64,000 bases of DNA. Origin: JAWXUU01 sp044426085. Its GTDB lineage: Bacteria > Bacillota > Clostridia > Christensenellales > CAMQZB01. Where the stretch lies: contig JAWXUU010000006.1 in assembly GCA_044426085.1 (NCBI GenBank), positions 66,411 to 130,410 on the forward strand, written 5' to 3'. Positions 25,101 through 33,570 of this stretch are shown here, one piece after another. Every line of letters starts with the position of its first letter. The first letter of the stretch is position 1. Position numbers and translations under genes: made by a program. The notes under the pieces are model-generated. The model saw nothing but the letters and a program-made list of their open reading frames with translations. It did not search any database and had not been told where the DNA came from.

Positions 25101-27593
25101 TTAACCACATTTACTATATCCACAGTTTCTGCAGATGTTGCAACCGCCTTCGTGTTCTAGGATTCCGCCACATTCGGGGCAGCTGTCGTGGGCTGGGCCG
25201 TAGTTTTGTTGGACTGATTTTTCGATTGGGGCAGACACCACATCTTTCACTTTTGTTGTGCCGATGGGCATTTTCATTGTTTCGGCTGGGGAAGTGCTGT
25301 CGCCGAATTTGCCTTCGATTTGTTTATATTGTTCGTTGATTACGTTCACTTTTTGAATGATTTTGGCAATCGCGTCTGGGCAAGATGTGCATTTCATGCC
25401 TGATTGGCGGATTGTTGATGGGCAACGGATACCTTTTAGTTGACCGATGATATCTTCCGCTTCGATTCCGCTTCGAAGAGCAAGCGAAACCAACCTTGCT
25501 GTTGCTTCTGATTGAGAAGGGCAACCGCCCGCTTTGCCTGTGTTTGTGAAGATTTCCACTATGCCTTTTTCATCAAAGTTTGCTGTGATATAAAGGTTGC
25601 CACAACCGATACCAACTTTTTCGGTGAAACCTTGCACCACCGCTGGGCGTGGGCGTGGTTTTGGCACGAAGTTTTCTTCGTAGCTGTTTGGGCAATCTGT
25701 GCAGTTTTGTGGGTCGCACGCTTTCACAACGCTTGCACCTTCCACCATAACTGGAACTTCAACGATTTTTTCCACTTCAACAATCTTTTCGACTTCGACG
25801 ATTTTTTCCACTTCCACAATCTTTTCGATTTCCACGATTTTTTCAACTTCCACAATCTTTTCAACTGTTGCCGTTTCAGCTTCAACCGATTTGATGTTCA
25901 AAACTTGGTTTTGTCTGCTTCCGTCACGATAGATTGTTGTGCCTTTACAGCCAAGTTTATATGCAAGTTTGTAAACTTCGTCCACATCTTCTTTTGTTGC
26001 ACTGTTTTGGAAATTAACCGTTTTTGAAACGGCATTATCTGTATATTTTTGGAAAGCGGCAAGCACTTTGACATGCCAAATTGGTGAGATATCATGTGAA
26101 GAAACAAACACGCGCTTGAGGTCTTCTGGGAGTTCTTCGATGTGGGCAAGCGTGCCTTCGTTGATGATTTTTTTCATGAGTTCATCTGAATATAGACCCC
26201 TTGCGACAAGGGCATTTTTCAAGATTTCATGAGTTTCCACAAGCTGAGTGCCGTCCATGATGTTTCTGATATACGCATACGCAAAAACTGGTTCGATACC
26301 AGAAGAACAGCCCGCAAGAAGAGAAAGAGTGCCCGTTGGCGCAATAGTTGTTACTGTGCCGTTGCGGACTGGCTTATCGTTTCTGAAAATACTGTCATTG
26401 AAAAGTGGGAACGCACCGCGAAGTGTCGCAAGATATTCGCTGTGTTTTTTGCCTGTTTCTGTGAGAAAGCTCATGATTTCTTCAGCTTTTTCCACGCACT
26501 GTTCGCTGTCGTATGGGATACCAAGAATAAGCATCAAATCGGAAAAGCCCATGATACCAAGCCCGATTTTTCTTGTTTGGCGAGTGACTTCATCAATCTT
26601 TTCGATAGGGTATTTATTAACTTCGATAACGTTATCAAGGAAGTGAACAGCTTTTTTGATTGTGTTTTCATATTTTTCCCAATCGATTTCTATGCCGTTT
26701 TCAGTTTCTTTCGCCATTTCAATCAAGTTGATAGAGCCAAGGTTGCAACTTTCGTACGGCAACAGTGGTTGTTCGCCACAAGGGTTTGTGGCTTCGATTG
26801 GACCTTGCTTTGGAACGATGTTGAACTTGTTCACTCTGTCAAGGAATATAATGCCAGGTTCGCCGTTCAGCCATGCTGATTCCACAATTTTATCGTAGAC
26901 CATTTTGGCAGAAAGCTGACCTGTGATTTGTTTTGTTGATGGGTCGATAAGGTCATACATTTCATCCGCTTCAACCGCGTTCATGAATTTTTCTGTTATG
27001 CCGATAGAGATGTTGAAGTTTGTGATTTCTGCATTGTCTTTTTTGCAGTTGATAAAAGAAAGGATATCAGGGTGATCAACGTTCAAAATGCCCATGTTTG
27101 CACCGCGACGTGTTCCACCTTGTTTCACAGCTTCTGTTGCGGCATTGAAAACTTTCATAAAGCTTACAGGGCCAGATGCAACACCGCCAGTTGATTTCAC
27201 AACCGCGCCACTGCTTCTTAGGCGAGAGAAAGAAAATCCCGTTCCGCCACCGCTTTTGTGAACCAGCGCAGCGTTCTTGATTGTTTCAAAAATCTCTTCC
27301 ATAGAATCAGGAACAGGCAAAACAAAACAAGCAGAAAGTTGCCCCAAATCTTTTCCCGCATTCATAAGCGTTGGAGAGTTAGGCAAAAATTCCATGTTTG
27401 TCATCATTTCATAAAATTCATTTTGCGTGTGCAAAACAGCTTCGTCGCTCGCACCAAATACTTTGTCTGCCGAAGCAATAGCCCCCGCAACCCTTTCAAA
27501 TAGCCCTTCTACCGTTTCGATAGTGTTGCCATCCTTGTCGCGTGAAAGATATCTGCGCTCTAAAACTGTTCTTGCATTGTCTCTTATTTTCAT
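25101..27593 (-). CDS. nrdJ: Adenosylcobalamin-dependent (class II) ribonucleotide reductase
   Basis: It reduces ribonucleotides to deoxyribonucleotides in the cytoplasm using B12 as radical source. The protein has 830 residues. MKIRDNARTVLERRYL is the start; SACFVLPVPDSMEEIF has the first redox Cys and NPCGEQPLLPYESCNLGSINL the radical-site Asn/Cys/Glu. TIAPTGTLSLLAGCSSGIEP and the C-terminal Cys-rich tail (CPECGG...CNICRNCGYSKCG) are typical of bacterial NrdJ. Between the catalytic part and the tail lies a run of seven VEKIVE-like hexads (about 25760-25870), which is unusual. The ATG at 27593 has GGGGG 8 bases upstream. Two NrdR boxes overlap its promoter region. Confidence 0.96.
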   Translation of the reverse strand: MKIRDNARTVLERRYLSRDKDGNTIETVEGLFERVAGAIASADKVFGASDEAVLHTQNEFYEMMTNMEFLPNSPTLMNAGKDLGQLSACFVLPVPDSMEEIFETIKNAALVHKSGGGTGFSFSRLRSSGAVVKSTGGVASGPVSFMKVFNAATEAVKQGGTRRGANMGILNVDHPDILSFINCKKDNAEITNFNISIGITEKFMNAVEADEMYDLIDPSTKQITGQLSAKMVYDKIVESAWLNGEPGIIFLDRVNKFNIVPKQGPIEATNPCGEQPLLPYESCNLGSINLIEMAKETENGIEIDWEKYENTIKKAVHFLDNVIEVNKYPIEKIDEVTRQTRKIGLGIMGFSDLMLILGIPYDSEQCVEKAEEIMSFLTETGKKHSEYLATLRGAFPLFNDSIFRNDKPVRNGTVTTIAPTGTLSLLAGCSSGIEPVFAYAYIRNIMDGTQLVETHEILKNALVARGLYSDELMKKIINEGTLAHIEELPEDLKRVFVSSHDISPIWHVKVLAAFQKYTDNAVSKTVNFQNSATKEDVDEVYKLAYKLGCKGTTIYRDGSRQNQVLNIKSVEAETATVEKIVEVEKIVEIEKIVEVEKIVEVEKIVEVEKIVEVPVMVEGASVVKACDPQNCTDCPNSYEENFVPKPRPRPAVVQGFTEKVGIGCGNLYITANFDEKGIVEIFTNTGKAGGCPSQSEATARLVSLALRSGIEAEDIIGQLKGIRCPSTIRQSGMKCTSCPDAIAKIIQKVNVINEQYKQIEGKFGDSTSPAETMKMPIGTTKVKDVVSAPIEKSVQQNYGPAHDSCPECGGILEHEGGCNICRNCGYSKCG

Positions 27594-27643
27594 GTCAATA
27601 CCCCCATATCTACCATTTTTTTCCAAATAAAATTTTTGCCAAA

Positions 27644-27659
27644 ACACTACATATAGTGT
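27644..27659. promoter_or_regulatory. NrdR box 1
   Basis: ACACTACATATAGTGT matches the NrdR consensus (ACACwATATAwTGTGT-type palindrome) closely. It lies downstream of the -10 of the nrdJ promoter. Confidence 0.85.
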
Positions 27660-27679
27660 TTTTTGCACGAAACAAGAGT

Positions 27680-27708
27680 ATTATACCACAAGATGTAGTG
27701 TTTTGCAA
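27680..27708 (-). promoter_or_regulatory. Sigma-A-type promoter for nrdJ
   Basis: On the minus strand, TTGCAA (27703-27708), 17 bases, TATAAT (27680-27685). NrdR box 2 occupies the spacer, so bound repressor would block RNA polymerase. Confidence 0.8.
27686..27701. promoter_or_regulatory. NrdR box 2 (degenerate)
   Basis: CCACAAGATGTAGTGT, with one good half-site. Its start is 42 bp from the start of box 1, which is four helical turns, the spacing expected for cooperative NrdR binding. Confidence 0.7.
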
Positions 27709-27866
27709 TAATTCAGATACAATAATTTTCTATTTTTTATATATGAATTGTAAAGTTTTCTAGCTGCAAATTTATGCACCACGTTTTTTAAATTGAAAGG
27801 CGAAAGGCGGGAAATTCAATCCTTTGAAAATTCGCGCTTTTTTGTGAATTTCCGAATTGTTTTTAA

Positions 27867-27914
27867 TAAAAAAGCACCTTGTCAAAATGCTTGAACGCAA
27901 AATTGATAAGGTGC
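27867..27914 (-). terminator. Terminator downstream of the substrate-binding-protein remnant
   Basis: Stem GCACCTTATCAA / TTGACAAGGTGC (minus strand) with a loop of about 17 bases, then TTTTTT. The rest of 27594-27968 is AT-rich and otherwise holds only the nrdJ control region. Confidence 0.75.
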
Positions 27915-27968
27915 ATATTTATAAATATAAGTTCTTTTAATAATATTATATTATGTTATGTTATATTA

Positions 27969-28262
27969 TTAGTTCATTCCTACTTCTAGGTCTGAAAGCA
28001 TTGTGTCCATTGCTGTCACGCCACCTTCAACCATGTACCAGATAATTGGGTCAAGGAATACTACGTTTCCATTTTGCCAAGCTGATGTTTGACCTACGAT
28101 TTCGTTGTTTAGTAGGTCGTATGCTGCAGTTGCACCTTCTGTGCCGATTGCTGAATCGCGATCAAGAACAAAGATGTAGTCTGGATTCATCACAAGAAGA
28201 GCTTCATAGCTCGCTGCATCGCCGTGTGATGTGTCGATATCTGTTCCAACGTTTTCAATCCT
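27969..28262 (-). pseudogene. C-terminal remnant of a siderophore ABC substrate-binding protein
   Basis: The open frame reads IENVGTDIDTSHGD, then MNPDYIFVLDRDSAIG and NGNVVFLDPIIWYMVEGGV, ending SDLEVGMN. This is the C-terminal third of the FatB/YclQ-type iron-siderophore binding protein, which normally has about 320 residues with a lipoprotein signal. The upstream two thirds are missing: the frame meets the end of the HAD phosphatase gene within 6 bases. No RBS or start fits; the in-frame ATGs at 28190-28193 are internal. Most likely a deletion fused the remnant behind the HAD gene. No permease or ATPase partner is nearby. Confidence 0.8.
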
Positions 28263-28267
28263 TAGCG

Positions 28268-29086
28268 TTACTCCACTTCGATAAGTTTTGCCACGCCACT
28301 AAGCACCACGTCGGGTTTTATTTCGCTGGTTTCCAGCCATTCTTTTGTGGTTTCGCCCGTCATGACAAGCGTTGCCACGAAGCCGTTTGCTATGCCAAAT
28401 GCTATGTCTGTTGCTAGTCTGTCGCCAACCATGGCGATTTTATCAGCGGGCACGCCGGCTATGCTTTTTATCACTTCGGCGATTGCTGTGTGTGGTTTTC
28501 CGCAGATGACAGATGGCATTTTGCCCGTTGAGCTTTTAATAAGCGCCATCATCGCGCCGATATCAGGCTGATAAACCACATCGGCGGGGCAGTTGATATC
28601 GGGGTGAGTTGCGATATAATCTGAACCGAGCGTTATATATCTTGTGATTTTGACAAGTTTTTCATAGGTGAGCTCTTTATCGTATCCCAAAACGCAGATG
28701 TCGGGAATGTTCGGCAGTTGGCACAAAACACCTTTTTCGTCGTTCCACATGTTGATTCCGCTATCTTCGAATTCACTTTTTAAACTTTCTGTGCCCACCA
28801 AATAGACACTTTTGCCGTTGCAATTTTGTTTGAGATAATAAATCGTTGCGCCACCAGCTGTCAAAATGTCACTTTTGTCGCATTCAAGACCCATGCCGAG
28901 CAGTTTTTCGTGGTATTTCGACGTTGAAACAGAAGAATTGTTTGTGAGAAAGATAATTTTTTTGCCGATTTGCTTCAAATGCGTTATCGCTTCCTTCACG
29001 CCATCCAAAAGCTTACCTTCGAGATATATTGTGCCGTCGAGATCAAACAGATAACATTCCACATCGCTGAATTTTTCCAAACCCAT
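28268..29086 (-). CDS. HAD-superfamily (IIA, NagD-like) sugar phosphatase
   Basis: This cytoplasmic phosphatase has 272 residues, normal for NagD/AraL. Motif I is YLFDLDGTIYL (nucleophile Asp about 14), motif II FLTNNSS, motif III Lys in ICGKPH, and motif IV MVGDRLATDIAFG. The C2-type cap lies between motifs II and III. Substrates of the family are small sugar or polyol phosphates; here none can be named. AAGGAAAAG lies about 9 bases before the ATG. Immediately downstream is the truncated binding-protein remnant. Confidence 0.9.
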   Translation of the reverse strand: MGLEKFSDVECYLFDLDGTIYLEGKLLDGVKEAITHLKQIGKKIIFLTNNSSVSTSKYHEKLLGMGLECDKSDILTAGGATIYYLKQNCNGKSVYLVGTESLKSEFEDSGINMWNDEKGVLCQLPNIPDICVLGYDKELTYEKLVKITRYITLGSDYIATHPDINCPADVVYQPDIGAMMALIKSSTGKMPSVICGKPHTAIAEVIKSIAGVPADKIAMVGDRLATDIAFGIANGFVATLVMTGETTKEWLETSEIKPDVVLSGVAKLIEVE

Positions 29087-29116
29087 ATTTTCACTTTTCC
29101 TTTATAGTATTTTAAG

Positions 29117-29143
29117 CAAAAAGGGAACTTTCGCTCCCTTTTG
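29117..29143 (-). terminator. Terminator after the double zinc-ribbon gene
   Basis: Stem AAAAGGGA / TCCCTTTT with an 8-base loop and flanking A/T runs, just 3' of the stop at 29153. Confidence 0.75.
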
Positions 29144-29152
29144 TTTTATTCT

Positions 29153-30241
29153 TTAGTTATTTATATTTTTATATGTTTTTCTTACCAAAATCAGATGCAA
29201 CACAAAGATTGTTAGTGCGCCGATTGCAAAAACATAACAAGCCACGCCGATTGTTCTGAATCCGAACAAATACCACATCATCCAAATGCCGAACAAGTGG
29301 CAGATGACTGCAAGCGCGTTGAGCGTTGCAACCGCCCATTTTGGAACGATTGAAATCATTGTTGCAATTCCGCCAACAACGGCGAACATCATGCCGAAAT
29401 TCATGGCAAACGGCAAATGACTGCCGATAAGTTCATATTTTGCAAGCAGTTTTGAGCCGTATAGTATGTATGGATACACACTTGGGAACACATCGCGAAG
29501 AGAAACGAACACCGCACTGGACATTTGATATCCCAAAACGTCGCCGTAGTCATGCGAAAGATATACCGTTGCAAGCCCGATTGCTGTGTAGACACACATC
29601 CAAAGGAAAAGACCAAACAAAATCATTTTGTTTTGTTCTTTTTGTGGCTGATAAGAAACTACGCTTGTTTCAAACGTGCGAGTTTGGAATTCACTGCTGT
29701 CGAATTCTTGATTGCTTGCTTGCGGAGTTGTTTTTTCGACTTCTTCGCTTGCAAGAGTTTCAATATATGGCACGGCAGGAACAGGATCACGCTCTTCTTC
29801 CTTTTTGCCACCCAAAATATCAGGCGCTTTATCGTATATCGCGAAAAGCGGATTTTGATTGTTGAATTCTTCCATAGTTTTTGGGCGTGGTGGGTTTTCG
29901 GCAACGTGCATTTCTTCGCTGATTTTTTCCGCTTCAGCAGATTTTTCAGGTTGGATTTGCGCCACAGCACTTTCATCTTGATCAACAGTGATATTTGAAA
30001 GCGAAACTTGCCCCGCGTTTTCTGGCTTTGGTGCGACAGTGACTTCACCGCTTGCTTTCACCGCTGTTTCTGGTGGCAAAACCCTGTGGCAATACGGACA
30101 GATGATTGTTCCAAGTGCAATTCTTGATTTGCAATAAGAACAAAGCTTTTCTTCCACAACCGCAAGATTATCCGACCCACAACGACTGCAAGAAATGGCA
30201 TTCCCTTCACACATGTTTGAGCATTCACGACATATCTTCAT
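29153..30241 (-). CDS. Double zinc-ribbon membrane protein of unknown function
   Basis: The protein has 362 residues. It begins with two zinc ribbons (MKICRECSNMCEG with SCSRCGS, then LCSYCKSRI with ICPYCHR; residues 1-56). A disordered acidic/Pro-rich linker (about 60-200) and then four or five hydrophobic segments (about 205-355) follow. Such zinc-ribbon plus membrane proteins are common in gut Clostridia, and no function is established. RBS AAAGGGAG lies 8 bases before the ATG. It is monocistronic, with a terminator behind it. Confidence 0.75.
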   Translation of the reverse strand: MKICRECSNMCEGNAISCSRCGSDNLAVVEEKLCSYCKSRIALGTIICPYCHRVLPPETAVKASGEVTVAPKPENAGQVSLSNITVDQDESAVAQIQPEKSAEAEKISEEMHVAENPPRPKTMEEFNNQNPLFAIYDKAPDILGGKKEEERDPVPAVPYIETLASEEVEKTTPQASNQEFDSSEFQTRTFETSVVSYQPQKEQNKMILFGLFLWMCVYTAIGLATVYLSHDYGDVLGYQMSSAVFVSLRDVFPSVYPYILYGSKLLAKYELIGSHLPFAMNFGMMFAVVGGIATMISIVPKWAVATLNALAVICHLFGIWMMWYLFGFRTIGVACYVFAIGALTIFVLHLILVRKTYKNINN

Positions 30242-30411
30242 ATATATCTCCCTTTGCTAGTTATATTATTTACTTATACTTTCCAAAAAAATGCATACTT
30301 CCAGCATTTCTACCATTATATAACCTTTTTGCGGACTTGTCAATATTTATTTGAATAAAATCCACCAAAAGGACGATTTGGGAGCATTCTGCGTGTAGAA
30401 GGAGGATTTTA

Positions 30412-30702
30412 AAAGTGAAAAGTGTCGCTAGCGTAGCGTACGCCTGAAAGTGAAAAGTGAAAATTAAAAATTAAAAATTAAAAATTAAAAATTAAAAATT
30501 GTGGTAAGGCACTCGCCTTCGGCTCGTGCTTTCAATTATATGTAATATGGAAAGAGCATTACTTGTTAATAGTAACGCTCTTCTAATAATTTCAAATATT
30601 AATAGCATGCACGAGCAACGCGAGTGCTTACCACAATTTTTAATTTTTAATTTTTAATTTTTATCGAGCTCGCAGAGCGAAGCCTGTTTTTAATTTTTAA
30701 TT
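30412..30702. repeat. Cloverleaf-type intergenic repeat, copy 11 (composite)
   Basis: It starts with GTGAAAAGT-type heptads and the satellite CGCTAGCGTAGCGTACGCCT. AATTAAA heptads, left arm GGCACTCGCC, central GAGCATTAC...GTAACGCTC, right arm and heptads follow. The reverse satellite ATCGAGCTCGCAGAGCGAAG lies at the right end. At 30704-30720 is the palindrome GCAAAGC-TAC-GCTTTGC holding the next gene's TAG in its centre. Confidence 0.9.
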
Positions 30703-30709
30703 AGCAAAG

Positions 30710-31879
30710 CTACGCTTTGCCCTCCATATCAACATAAAGCCTAACCAAGATATTTGCGGTTTCGCCGTAGCTTTTTGATCCGCTGGTGATTCCTGAGCTT
30801 GTTAGGTATAGGTTGTTGAACCAATCGCCGATGTCGTCGAAAATTGTGTCGTAGTCTTGCCAGAAATAATATTTCGAGTTGATAACTTTTATTGTGGTTT
30901 CGGAAAATTCGCCAAGCACGTTTGCATAGATTTCCGTGTTGTTGCTGTCGTAGCTTTCGGAAAGCAGAATTTGTGCAATCACCACGTAGCCACAATATTG
31001 CAGATATTCGTCTTCAGCATTGGCGAGCACGTAATAGGCGAAAAAGTTTGCTTCGTTTTCTCGCATTATCCCCTTTGAATGGGCAAGTTCGTGCGCCATT
31101 GTGACGGGCTGACTGACCACTGGCGAATATGTGTTCACGTTGCTTTCTGCGAAAAATGGCGAATAATATCCCGTGAATCCCGCATAGCTGTTGATAAATC
31201 CCAAGGTGAGCTGTTTTGGATAAGTTTCGAATTGCGAGAAAAAGTCGCTGTCAAACTGCTGATATTCCACCAAAATAAGTTCCGCAATTTCGTCGAACGT
31301 GTATGGCGAAACTACGTTGCCGTTTTCGTCGATTTCAAAATTATCTTCCAACGCTTCCGCTTTGTTCGCAAAATAAATTGCCGCAGCAGAAACCGTTTCG
31401 GCATCCGCCGTTGCTTCTGGCAAATTCAATTGCGGAATTGCTGAGTCGCGTTCGTAGCTCATGGTGAACAGCGTGAGAAACAACACGTTTATTGAAAGTG
31501 TTGTGATTATCGCGAAAGTCACAAATCCGCAAAGATAAGTGTAATCACGTTTGCCATCGACTTTTTTCAGCGATTTTATCGTTTTCACAATGAATATCAA
31601 CACAAAAACTATCGCAAGATACAGCGTGAGTTCTGTTATTGAAAATGGGAACAGGTTGGAATATCGCGAAAGTAGATAAAGTAGCCACCTTGAAATCCCG
31701 CGTGAGAAGATGTATTCTCGCACATAGGCACTTTGGCGGAGCAGTTGCAAAATGCAAATCATCGCAAGAAGCACGATTATCGTGCCCACGCTTTTTTTGT
31801 GGGTTTTCAGATATAACACGCACTTTTTAAATGCAGATTTCGATTTTTCTTTGATTGTTTCAAGAGTTTTATTCACCAT
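30710..31879 (-). CDS. DUF3810-like membrane protein with HExxH motif
   Basis: The protein has 389 residues. Three hydrophobic segments lie in the first 150 residues (TIIVLLAMICILQLL, ITELTLYLAIVFVLIFIV, FAIITTLSINVLFLTLF). A large extracytoplasmic region with MAHELAHSKGIMRENEANFF follows, a zincin-type HExxH followed by a downstream Glu. This matches DUF3810, a family of putative membrane metallopeptidases with no known substrate. The ATG at 31879 follows AAGGGGGC. The frame runs on to a TTG at 32026 through low-complexity Lys/Asn codons that I take as noncoding. The stop TAG is the centre of a palindrome. Confidence 0.78.
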   Translation of the reverse strand: MVNKTLETIKEKSKSAFKKCVLYLKTHKKSVGTIIVLLAMICILQLLRQSAYVREYIFSRGISRWLLYLLSRYSNLFPFSITELTLYLAIVFVLIFIVKTIKSLKKVDGKRDYTYLCGFVTFAIITTLSINVLFLTLFTMSYERDSAIPQLNLPEATADAETVSAAAIYFANKAEALEDNFEIDENGNVVSPYTFDEIAELILVEYQQFDSDFFSQFETYPKQLTLGFINSYAGFTGYYSPFFAESNVNTYSPVVSQPVTMAHELAHSKGIMRENEANFFAYYVLANAEDEYLQYCGYVVIAQILLSESYDSNNTEIYANVLGEFSETTIKVINSKYYFWQDYDTIFDDIGDWFNNLYLTSSGITSGSKSYGETANILVRLYVDMEGKA

Positions 31880-32009
31880 TGCCCCCTTGTGTTTTGGTTT
31901 TTGTTGTTTTGTTTTTTTGTTGTTTGATTGTTTGCGTTTTTTGATTGTTTGCGTTTTTTGATTGTTATATATATTGTTATATATATATTGTTTAATATTT
32001 ATATTGGTT

Positions 32010-33251
32010 TTATTTGTTTTTTTCAAGATTTTTCACAAAGTTGCCGTTTTGCATTATCACAACTTCACTGCCATCGCTTCTTTTTGCGGTCACTTTCAAA
32101 TCGGGCGTGCCAATCATGAAATCGACGTGGGCGATTGAATCGTTTAGTCCTTGCGCGAAGAGTTCTTCTTTGCTGTTGTCGCCGTTATCCACGCAGGAAT
32201 TGTAGCCTTTTCCAAACGCGAGATGACAAGATGCGTTTTCATCGAACAGCGTGTTATAGAAAATTTGGTTCATGTTGGAAATACCGCTGTCCGCTTCCAC
32301 AAATGCGATTTCGCCAAGGAATGCGGAATTTTCGTCGGTTGCGATTATGCTTTTCAACATTTCTTCACCGCACACAGCAAAGCAATCCACCGCTTTGCCG
32401 TTTTCGAACTTCACCCAGAAATTATCAATCAGCACACCTTGGTGGGAAAGTGGCTTTGAAGAATACACTATCCCGTTGGTTTTCTCGCGGTGTGGCGCGG
32501 AAAAAATTTCTTCCGTTGGCATGTTGGCAACAAAGTTTACCCCGTCTTTTGCAATCTCGCTTGCACCCGAAAAAATCGATTGTGGCATCATGCCCACAGT
32601 AAAGTTTGTGCCAAGTGAATTTTCAAAGTGGAAACTTTCGAAGCGTTCGCCGTTTAGGAAATCGCACATTATTTCTTGACTTTGGTTGTGCTGTTCCCAT
32701 TTTTTTGTTGGGTTTTCGCAATCGAGATACATCGCTTTGGCAATCATGTCGCCGAGTTTTTCTTTTGCGATTTCGCAAGGCAAGTCTGGAAACACCTTTT
32801 TTGCCCAGCCGTCGGTTGGAACAGAAATCACAACCCAACGCACATCATTTGACATCGTGCGGTTGCGAAACGGTATTGTTTGCTTGCCTGTTGCAACTTG
32901 CGACGCATGAAGTTTTTCTTGGGGTATGCCCGCAAGATTATCGGGATTTTCCGAATAAATGGAAATAAAACAAGCACCCATTTCGGAATACTTATTGTTG
33001 ATTTCCGCGTGGAACTGATGTGGATTTGAAAGCGTTTCAAGCGAGCAGTTTTCAAACTTAGCACGCGTCAAAACTTCATCGTTGTGGCGAACAAAAACCT
33101 CGCTCGCCCCAGCGGCGTAAGCTTCTTTTGTGAGCACGCGAGCAAGATCGTAAAGCTCCACAGGGCAGTTGATAACCACCGGCTGTTGCGGTTGCACATT
33201 CACCCCAACGCGAATGACTAGGTTTGATAGTTTAGAATGATATTTTTTCAT
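32010..33251 (-). CDS. M29-family aminopeptidase
   Basis: This cytoplasmic metallo-aminopeptidase of 413 residues resembles AmpS/PepS/AmpT. The N-terminal domain has LSNLVIRVGVNVQPQQPVVI. The catalytic part has NMPTEEIFSAPHREKTNG (Glu and His metal ligands), then EVVIM at the C-terminus; the HLAFGKGY stretch (about 350) and an HVDFMIG segment carry the remaining ligands expected for M29. It releases N-terminal residues from peptides. AAAGGA is 8 bases upstream. The next gene (DUF3810-like) starts 130 bases downstream. Confidence 0.9.
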   Translation of the reverse strand: MKKYHSKLSNLVIRVGVNVQPQQPVVINCPVELYDLARVLTKEAYAAGASEVFVRHNDEVLTRAKFENCSLETLSNPHQFHAEINNKYSEMGACFISIYSENPDNLAGIPQEKLHASQVATGKQTIPFRNRTMSNDVRWVVISVPTDGWAKKVFPDLPCEIAKEKLGDMIAKAMYLDCENPTKKWEQHNQSQEIMCDFLNGERFESFHFENSLGTNFTVGMMPQSIFSGASEIAKDGVNFVANMPTEEIFSAPHREKTNGIVYSSKPLSHQGVLIDNFWVKFENGKAVDCFAVCGEEMLKSIIATDENSAFLGEIAFVEADSGISNMNQIFYNTLFDENASCHLAFGKGYNSCVDNGDNSKEELFAQGLNDSIAHVDFMIGTPDLKVTAKRSDGSEVVIMQNGNFVKNLEKNK

Positions 33252-33319
33252 TGAGAAATCCTTTTTTTTTGGGTATATTTTTGTTTTGGGAGAAGTTTTG
33301 GTAGGCTTGGGTAATTGGA

Positions 33320-33535
33320 AATTAAAAATTAAAAGTTAAAAATTAAAAATTGTGGTAAGGCATGGGCTTCGCCCTATGCATTCAATTATTAGATATGATA
33401 ATAGAATCGTTATTTTCAAGAAACAACGCTACTATAATAATTTCAAACAATAGCATGCACGAGCAAAGCAAGTGCTTACCACAATTTTTAATTTTTAATT
33501 TTTAATTTTTAATTTTTAATTTTTAATTTTTAATT
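33320..33535. repeat. Cloverleaf-type intergenic repeat, copy 12
   Basis: Left heptads, left arm GGCATGGGC, CAATTATTAG, central part with GAATCGTTAT and AACGCTACT, right arm GAGCAAAGCAAGTGC, TACCAC and eight heptads. GCAAAGC-TTC-GCTTTGC adjoins on the right. Confidence 0.9.
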
Positions 33536-33570
33536 AGCAAAGCTTCGCTTTGCGTTGCTTTGCATTGCTT

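Noticed and set aside
31880..32026. N-terminal extension of the DUF3810-like protein to the TTG at 32026
   Set aside because: The added residues are Lys/Asn low-complexity encoded by GTTTTTTGATT repeats, and they overlap the aminopeptidase gene end; the ATG at 31879 has an RBS.
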